The translations under genes were made by a program, and so were the position numbers. Below are positions 58,656 through 64,000 of a stretch of DNA of 64,000 nucleotides, in pieces. The stretch is from Chloroflexi bacterium TSY (lineage in GTDB: Bacteria > Chloroflexota > Anaerolineae > Caldilineales > Caldilineaceae). The notes under the pieces are model-generated. The model was not told the origin of the DNA and did no database searches. It was given only the letters and a program-made list of their open reading frames with translations. The stretch lies in contig JAHBNG010000001.1 of NCBI GenBank assembly GCA_019217005.1, positions 186,001-250,000 of the forward strand, in the 5' to 3' direction. The first letter of the stretch is position 1. Every line of letters starts with the position of its first letter.

Positions 58656-60158
58656 AGCTCGACTTTGTACAATTTGGGCACATTAAAAAGTCAATAAAGA
58701 AGGAACAAAGGGAAGCTGATGTAAGATAGGAGTGAGAAAACAACTATCAAAGAGAGGAGAGCCCAATGTTCCTTCCAGCAGAAATAATCCCGTTGTTCGA
58801 GAGCTTTCGCCCAGTCTTCACAGAACCGACGTACCAAAGGCACTGGTCTTGGTGATAGGGACGGTGTTAACGAAGGGAAGACGAACGGTGACAGCGGCGT
58901 TGAGAGTGATGGGATTGGAGCAAGAGGGAGACTGGTCCAAGTATCACCATGTGCTGAATCGAGCGAAGTGGGATGGATTGATGTTGAGCTATATCTTACT
59001 GCACTTGATTGTGGATACGTTTGTGGTCATGGGAGCGCCAGTCGAGATAACGGTAGACGAGACGCTAGAAAGGCGCTGGGGTCCCAAGATCAGCAAACGA
59101 GGACACTGGCGAGATAGCCTGGCGTCAGGCCGGAAGATGAACGTAAGCACGAGCGGATTGCGGTGGCTGGTCTTCTGTGTGGTGGTCAAGTTGCCGTGGA
59201 GTGACCTCTACTGGTCGTTGCCCTTTCTGAGCGTCTTACTCACAACGCCGAAAGTCAGCGAAACGCTTAACAAGCGCCACCGGACAGTAGCGAAACGAAC
59301 CATGCAGGTGGTGGCCTGGCTGCGTCGAGCTTTGCCAGGTCGAGAAATCAAGCTCATCGGCGATGGGGCTTACAGTGTGATCGAGTTGGGCTTGCGCTGT
59401 CAATCCCAAGGAGTCACCTTGATTGGGCCTCTGCGACTGGATGCGCGTCTCTTTGACTATCCACCCTCCCGTTTGAAACCTGACGGCACAAAACGACCTG
59501 GTCGTCCTCCTGTCGTTGGGCAGCGACTGCCCAATCTGGCAGATGTCGCCCTCTTCCAAACCACCTGTTGGCACCGCTGCCGCATTGACTGGTATGGTGG
59601 AGAATCTGAAGTCGTCGACTGGGCCACTGGTATTGCCTTTTTGGTACTCCACTGGCACTACCCCGCTCCTTCTGCGCTGGGTTTTAGTCCGCGATCCCAA
59701 AGGCCAAGCTGAGACCGTCGCTTACTTCTCCACCGACATTCATCAGGCTGCCCCCCCACATCATCGCTGATTTCGTCAAACGCTGGTCCATTGAAGTCAC
59801 TTTCGAGGAAGCCAGGGCTCATCTCGGTGTCGAAACTCAGCGCCAGTGGAGTGACTTGGCCATTGAGCGCACTACTCCTGCTCTCTTTGGTCTTTTCAGC
59901 CTTGTCATTTTGATGGCTCATGCCTTCTCTCCTGATGGCTCTATCCCTTTGCCTCAAGCTGCTTGGTATCACAAGACTCACGCCTCCTTCCATGACCTCC
60001 TCTCTCTGGTTCGCCGCCGCTTATGGTCCCATTTCCTTTTCCAGACATCCCACATTTCACCTGCTCTTCGTTTATTCTCTCCCTCTCAGGTGAACACCTT
60101 ACTTTCTGCTGTCTGTTATTAACTTTTTTAATGTGCTCAAAACTTACAAAGTCAAGCT
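58656..60158 (+). mobile_element. DDE insertion sequence with 34-bp imperfect ends
   Basis: Left end AGCTCGACTTTGTACAATTT and right end (reading inward) AGCTTGACTTTGTAAGTTTT share about 30 of 34 bases, continuing to GCACATTAAAAA on both sides. One transposase gene lies between them. A target duplication is not clear. Confidence 0.75.
58766..60122 (+). pseudogene. DDE_5-type transposase with frameshifts
   Basis: From the ATG at 58766 (after AGAGGAGAGCCCA) about 450 codons are spread over four frames. Recognisable parts are MFLPAEIIPLFESFRPVF, ALRVMGLEQEGDWSKYHHVL, PVEITVDETLERRWGPKISK (first catalytic Asp), REIKLIGDGAYSVIELGL (second Asp), KRWSIEVTFEEARAHLGVET (catalytic Glu) and ERTTPALFGLFSLVILMAHA. 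Frame changes occur at about 58850, 59640 and 59760. The order of motifs resembles DDE_5 (IS701-like) enzymes, but it differs from the IS701-family element at 20.6 kb. Confidence 0.7.
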
Positions 60159-60159
60159 A

Positions 60160-60308
60160 AGAAGCTGTCTGAAAAGGGTTCGAGCGTGTCATTCTGAGTG
60201 GAGGTACGGAGCGAAGAATCTTCTTTTTGCACTTAGAACGTGGGAGTCTCCCTTCGGAAGACTCAGGGCCCCAAAACCTCCTCAGAATGACTTTTCAGAC
60301 AGCTTCTC
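60160..60308. repeat. Palindromic MITE-like repeat (about 149 bp)
   Basis: AAGAAGCTGTCTGAAAAG and CTTTTCAGACAGCTTCT are the inverted ends. Sub-ends GTCATTCTGA and TCAGAATGAC extend the pairing. It directly abuts the IS end at 60158. Confidence 0.65.
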
Positions 60309-60310
60309 AG

Positions 60311-60475
60311 GGTGGTATAGCACAAAGTGTGTAAATCGCGGATCTCAGTCAGAGAAAAATCGAATTTACACACAATTTGGCATACCACCTGTCAGAATGT
60401 GTACCACAAAGTGTGTAGATGGACGCCGCTCAGTCAGAGAATCGGCTACATTTACACACTTTGGGACATACTCCC
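60311..60475. repeat. Two tandem 79-bp palindromic repeats
   Basis: Unit 1 (60311-60389) runs from GGTGGTATAGCACAAAGTGT to GGCATACCACC. Unit 2 (about 60398-60475) repeats it with variation (GTGTACCACAAAGTGTGTAG to TTACACACTTTGGGACATAC). Both contain CTCAGTCAGAGAA centrally and GTGTGTA..TACACAC arms. They occupy the gene-free 60159-60523 region. Confidence 0.65.
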
Positions 60476-60523
60476 TCTTGTCAGCAATGGACGGCTCGCC
60501 GCGGCATCTTTAACACTCACGCT

Positions 60524-61267
60524 TTAGCGAGATGCGACAACATTGCTCTCAATCGTTTGCCAGGCCGCATCCCCAGGTGCTGGAATAACGCTCAGAATCT
60601 GTACATGGGTATCAAATCCGAAATTGCCAGGGTAGCTACCGAACGTGTTCCCATCACTATGATAGGCAGCCGCAATGACATTCAGGCTATCCTCGGTCGT
60701 CGGCTCAAGTGCATCCATAGAGACGCTATAAGAAAGTGCGCCATCTCCATCGGCAGAAACAACGTTCTCAGAGCCGTCCGCAGCGCCACAGGGCAAGTCA
60801 ATGATCTCGAAGTTGGGTGGTAGGTTCATGCGGGCACACCAGATGGTGTAAACACCATTGGGAACAAGGCTGGACAATTCTAGTTCCAATTCGGCTTTGT
60901 CGCCGACCACTTTGTAGACACCGGTACCCGTACCAGCCAACCACTCACCCATGGTGAAGCCAAGTTCCATGCCTCTCTCATAGGGGCCAAAGGGATTCTC
61001 ACCCAGAACCAGTGGATCATGTTCGATGCGCTCGGTTGTGGCGTAGACCGGCGCATCTAGATACTGGTCGGTCTCTTCTAGCTGAACACGAACAACCTCA
61101 CCTTCGTTCTCCCCAAGAATATAGACATCCTGTTCCGGCATACTTGCCATTGGGTGGGTCACAAACTGGAGTTCAACTTGCTGGCCCGCCTGCTGGATGG
61201 GAGTACAAGCGGCGACTAAGAGCGATACAACAAAAAATAGAGCGGTAAATATTGATTTAGAAAACAT
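60524..61267 (-). CDS. Lipoprotein of unknown function
   Basis: This 247-aa intact protein has a lipobox signal (FVVSLLVAACTPIQQ). The mature part is beta-rich with a conserved-looking block (ERGMELGFTMGEWLAGTGTG, SLVPNGVYTIWCARMNLPPN, LPCGAADGSENVVSADGDG) and two Cys that could form a disulphide. It shows no catalytic motif I recognise. The start at 61267 follows TAAGGAAATTCAT. It is monocistronic. Confidence 0.65.
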   Translation of the reverse strand: MFSKSIFTALFFVVSLLVAACTPIQQAGQQVELQFVTHPMASMPEQDVYILGENEGEVVRVQLEETDQYLDAPVYATTERIEHDPLVLGENPFGPYERGMELGFTMGEWLAGTGTGVYKVVGDKAELELELSSLVPNGVYTIWCARMNLPPNFEIIDLPCGAADGSENVVSADGDGALSYSVSMDALEPTTEDSLNVIAAAYHSDGNTFGSYPGNFGFDTHVQILSVIPAPGDAAWQTIESNVVASR

Positions 61268-61417
61268 ATGAATTTCCTTAAAATTTGATTTGAAACTTAC
61301 TTGACGGTTGCGATACTGCTGCTCACAGTCTAACGGGCGGGTGTTGCTCTCTGCCTCGCTCGTTGCGTTCCAAAAAGCGATCCAGGCCCTTTTTGCATAT
61401 ATACAAAAATTCCCATG

Positions 61418-61523
61418 CCCGGATGTATGCCAGAGTTTTGCCCATATCCTAAGTTAACCTTTTTTCGCACGTAATATAGATAGATATTCATCTACAATAT
61501 AAGAGGTTTTCTTAGAATTATCC
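61418..61523 (-). pseudogene. Serine recombinase 5' remnant and promoter copy
   Basis: ATGGGCAAAACTCTGGCATA (MGKTLAYIRA) at 61446 and its upstream region match the start and promoter of the recombinase at 12486-12560, including the TAGAT..ATCTA palindrome. Homology ends after 10 codons at 61418 and upstream at the MITE flank AGACT (61524). Confidence 0.65.
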
Positions 61524-61528
61524 AGACT

Positions 61529-61743
61529 CAGTAGATCCAAATTTGGCGTTTTTGGCGATTTTCAGTCGAGATTGCAGGGATTTTGGAGTCATTTATTCAG
61601 ATTTCGGTTACAGAAAACAACCTATTTCATATCTGAAAATCGCCCAAATCTAACGCAAAAACTAGATATCGACCGGCAAATTTGTATTTATGTCAACTGT
61701 TTAGCCAGAATTCTCTCTCAAAACCTGAAATTTGGATCTACTG
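61529..61743. mobile_element. MITE family 1, copy C (215 bp)
   Basis: It appears identical in sequence to copy A (5978-6192), with AGACT on both sides (61524-61528, 61744-61748). It is inserted in the promoter of the recombinase remnant, which resumes with no recognisable sequence on the other side. Confidence 0.85.
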
Positions 61744-61887
61744 AGACTGAGATAACGGCTCTTAACTTGGGATAGATCGTGCATCGATGAAGCCGTTTTT
61801 TCCGAGATGGAATCTGACCTATAATAAACTCCATTATCTTTCCCAGCTTGTCAGACGGTATCAACATCATTCCAAACGGGTGTCCCG

Positions 61888-64000
61888 ATGGACGAATTAA
61901 ATCCATTTATCAGTCTGCGCACGATTTTGGCTGATTTATAGGGGTGGTTCATTTTAGCTGGATAGATAGGTTTACACTTTTAGAAACAGAAAGAACGTTT
62001 ATATTCTCTGATTTCGCCGGTTCTCAGAGAGAAAACGGTCTCATATAGATTTTTGTCTATATATCAAAAGTGTAAACCTAATTTTGAACCACCCCGATTT
62101 ATATGCAATCTTAGTCGAGGCGCACAAATCCAGCCAAGTCGATATCCTCATGGGTGTGGTGCAACGTGAGTATCCAAAGAATCAGCACCTCCGTGAGGCG
62201 TGCAATGAGTATCGGATTTGGTTAAAGCAGGTTGGCCTCAACTTTGAATCGACAATCGATGAGAGTGCTCCAGCCCCAGGAGATTCACCCTACAAAGGAT
62301 TGCGATTTTTTGACCAAGACGATGCTGATCTATTTTTTGGTCGAGAGTTGTTAACTGCCAAACTGGTTGGTCATTTGCGAGAGCATCGGTTCCTGACGGT
62401 GGTTGGTGCATCGGGTAGTGGGAAGTCGTCTGTGGTCCGAGCTGGAGTGATTCCGGCCTTAAAACGTGACGCACCTCTGGCTGATGGCACACGTCCGCCT
62501 GATGGCTGTACGAACTGGGTGGTACGTGTGATTACTCCCAAAGCCCACCCGCTCAGAGAATTAGCAGTCGCCCTATCGCAAGATACGTCGAGGATGAAAA
62601 GCACTGTCCTGGACAGCTTATCCAACAATGTTCGTAGTCTTGACTTAGAGGTTCGTCAGGTCTTGCAACAAACGTCAGCCAACCGCTTATTGCTGGTGGT
62701 AGACCAGTTCGAGGAATTGTTCACCCAGTGTCGAAACCAGAAAGAGCGCCAGGCGTTTGTCGATAATCTACTCACCGCTGCCATTCTAGAAGAGAACGGA
62801 CCAACCATTGTCATACTCACTCTACGAGCTGATTTCTATGCCCATTGTGCTGAATTTGACGGGCTACGGGAGGCACTAGCCAAGCGGCAGGAGTATATCG
62901 GTCCCATGACCTCTGGTGAGTTGCGTCAGGCGATTGAAGAACCGGCACAGCGCACTGGGTGGGCGTTTGAAGCTGGTCTCGTGGACTTGCTGTTGCAAGA
63001 TGTGGGTGATGAGCCAGGGGCGTTACCCTTGCTCTCTCATGCCCTACTAGAGACTTGGAAACGTCGTCAAGGACGTACTCTCGTCTTTGAAGGATATACA
63101 GAGTCTGGACGAGTCCAAGGAGCCATTGCCCGCACCGCCGAGACGATATTCAATCAATTGGAGACAGAACAACAGGCTATTGCCCGCAACATCTTTTTGC
63201 GCCTGACCGAACTGGGTAAAGGAACCCAAGACACCCGTCGACGAACTGCTTTGACTGACCTCATCCCAGAATCGGACAAGGCATCGGATGCCGAAAAGGT
63301 GTTGACAATCCTGGCCGATGCTCGCCTGATTACCACAGAACAGGAAAATGCAGAAGTCGCTCATGAAGCGCTCATCCGAGAATGGCCTTTGCTGCATACA
63401 TGGTTGAATGAAGATAGAGAAGCGCTACAGACCCATCGCCGTTTAACTGATATGGCTAAGCAATGGGCGAACCACAACCAGGACTCTGGCTTTTTATACC
63501 AAGGAGTTCGTCTAGCAGAAACAAAAGAATGGGCCAAAGAGCATGGCGAGGAAATGAATGCACTAGAGCGAAAGTTTCTCACAGCGAGTCAAACGGCTCA
63601 ACGGCTAAGCGCCATTCTTAAATTTGGCGGTATCGTTGCGATTGTTACATTAGCCATCGTTGCCTTTATGATTTATCTGGGTCGAGAACGTCGAGTAGCG
63701 AGTGCACTAGAGAGGCAAGAAATCGCAGTCACCCAAACAGCTATCGTTGAACGGGGGAAGGCAACGGCTGCTTTTGCCAAACAAGAAGCAGATGCTAAAG
63801 CAACCATTGAGGTGCAAGCAACTGCTGAATCAATACAGCGTCAGGCAGCTCAAAGACAGAGCAAGATTTCTCTCGCTCGACAGTTGGCGTCTCAATCTCT
63901 GACATCCATCGAGACAAATCGAAGCATTGAATTAAGTTTATTGTTAGCGATAGAGTCGGCAGGAGCCAGTATAAAGGCAGAAAAAAGCATTCCGCAAGTT
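61888..64000 (+). pseudogene. nSTAND1 ATPase gene interrupted by MITE-2, runs off window
   Basis: ATG at 61888 starts MDELNPFISLRTILADLY, an effector-associated-domain-like helical N-terminus. After 18 codons a 155-bp MITE (61941-62095) brings an immediate TAG. Without the MITE and one GATTTATA copy the frame continues AILVEAHKSSQVDILMGVVQ and on to the ATPase: PYKGLRFFDQDDADLFFGRE, Walker A VVGASGSGKSSVVRAG, Walker B LLLVVDQFEELFTQC, TLRADFYAHCAEF, DEPGALPLLSHALLETW, winged helix, a transmembrane helix (GGIVAIVTLAIVAFMIYLG) and a coiled coil. The frame stays open to 64000; WD40-type repeats usually follow. Restart at ATG 62150 could give a protein lacking the N-terminus. Confidence 0.75.
61941..62095. 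mobile_element. MITE family 2, copy 2 (155 bp)
   Basis: Ends GGGGTGGTTCA and TGAACCACCCC with a perfect 8-bp target duplication GATTTATA (61933-61940, 62096-62103). The inner arms GGTTTACACTTTT and AAAAGTGTAAACC are shared with copy 1. Confidence 0.9.

Noticed and set aside
60311..60475. CRISPR-like repeat array
   Set aside because: Only two units, each internally palindromic, with no spacers and no cas genes.

Overview
The window looks like an accessory, repeat-rich stretch of a Chloroflexota chromosome (Anaerolineae/Caldilineae-like). This is inferred from gene content: AfsR/SARP-type regulators fused to NB-ARC and TPR domains with the linker PAQPTPFIGR, nSTAND ATPases, clostripain-like and RHS fragments, LuxR and TPR proteins, and five different insertion sequences. 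No rRNA, tRNA or CRISPR array was recognised. Many genes carry single frameshifts, several at G or C runs, so part of the apparent decay may be uncorrected long-read error; other lesions (IS and MITE insertions, deletions, nonsense codons) are real sequence structure.

Layout. 1-0.63 kb: 3' part of an ORF-less group II intron-like RNA. 1.2-3.4 kb: a broken nSTAND gene joined to a broken clostripain gene. 3.7-9.9 kb: a small LuxR regulator, a putative exported 55-aa peptide, a HTH/NB-ARC/TPR signalling operon (P-loop lost, MITE inserted), a DJ-1-like protein and a DoxX-like membrane protein. Palindromes of the type TAGGG..CCCTA precede several of these units. 10.2-12.5 kb: a serine recombinase split by an IS110-family element. 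12.8-15.2 kb: a KAP NTPase gene bounded like an integron cassette (attC-like site), an RHH protein and a Xer-like recombinase. 16.3-17.8 kb: a DDE insertion sequence. 18-23.3 kb: an FAD monooxygenase and a three-gene operon (membrane protein, PQQ-propeller lipoprotein, CPBP protease) broken by an IS701-family element. 23.4-28.9 kb: response-regulator remnant, membrane histidine kinase, LivK-type binding protein and two ABM-fold proteins. 29.4-34.2 kb: ISAzo13-like element and a SARP-NB-ARC-TPR regulator. 34.5-43.1 kb: C39-like peptidase pair, GNAT, RHS pseudogene and phytoene-desaturase-like oxidoreductase. 43.5-48.8 kb: a largely intact zinc cluster (ZnuA, Zur-like Fur, ZrgABCD-like). 49-58 kb: GNAT and a giant signalling gene (SARP, Ser/Thr kinase, AAA, TPR, NB-ARC, TPR). 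58.6-64 kb: another DDE element, palindromic repeats, a lipoprotein, and an nSTAND gene interrupted by a MITE and running off the window.

Working together: the zinc cluster is the only clearly complete functional unit (binding protein, repressor, ABC/FtsX system and two accessory lipoproteins). The rest is dominated by STAND-type signalling ATPases (at least six) and by non-autonomous repeats. Two MITE families can be defined by their target duplications: a 215-bp family always between AGACT repeats, and a 155-bp family with 8-bp duplications. In three cases removing the insertion and one duplication restores the host reading frame, exactly or nearly so.
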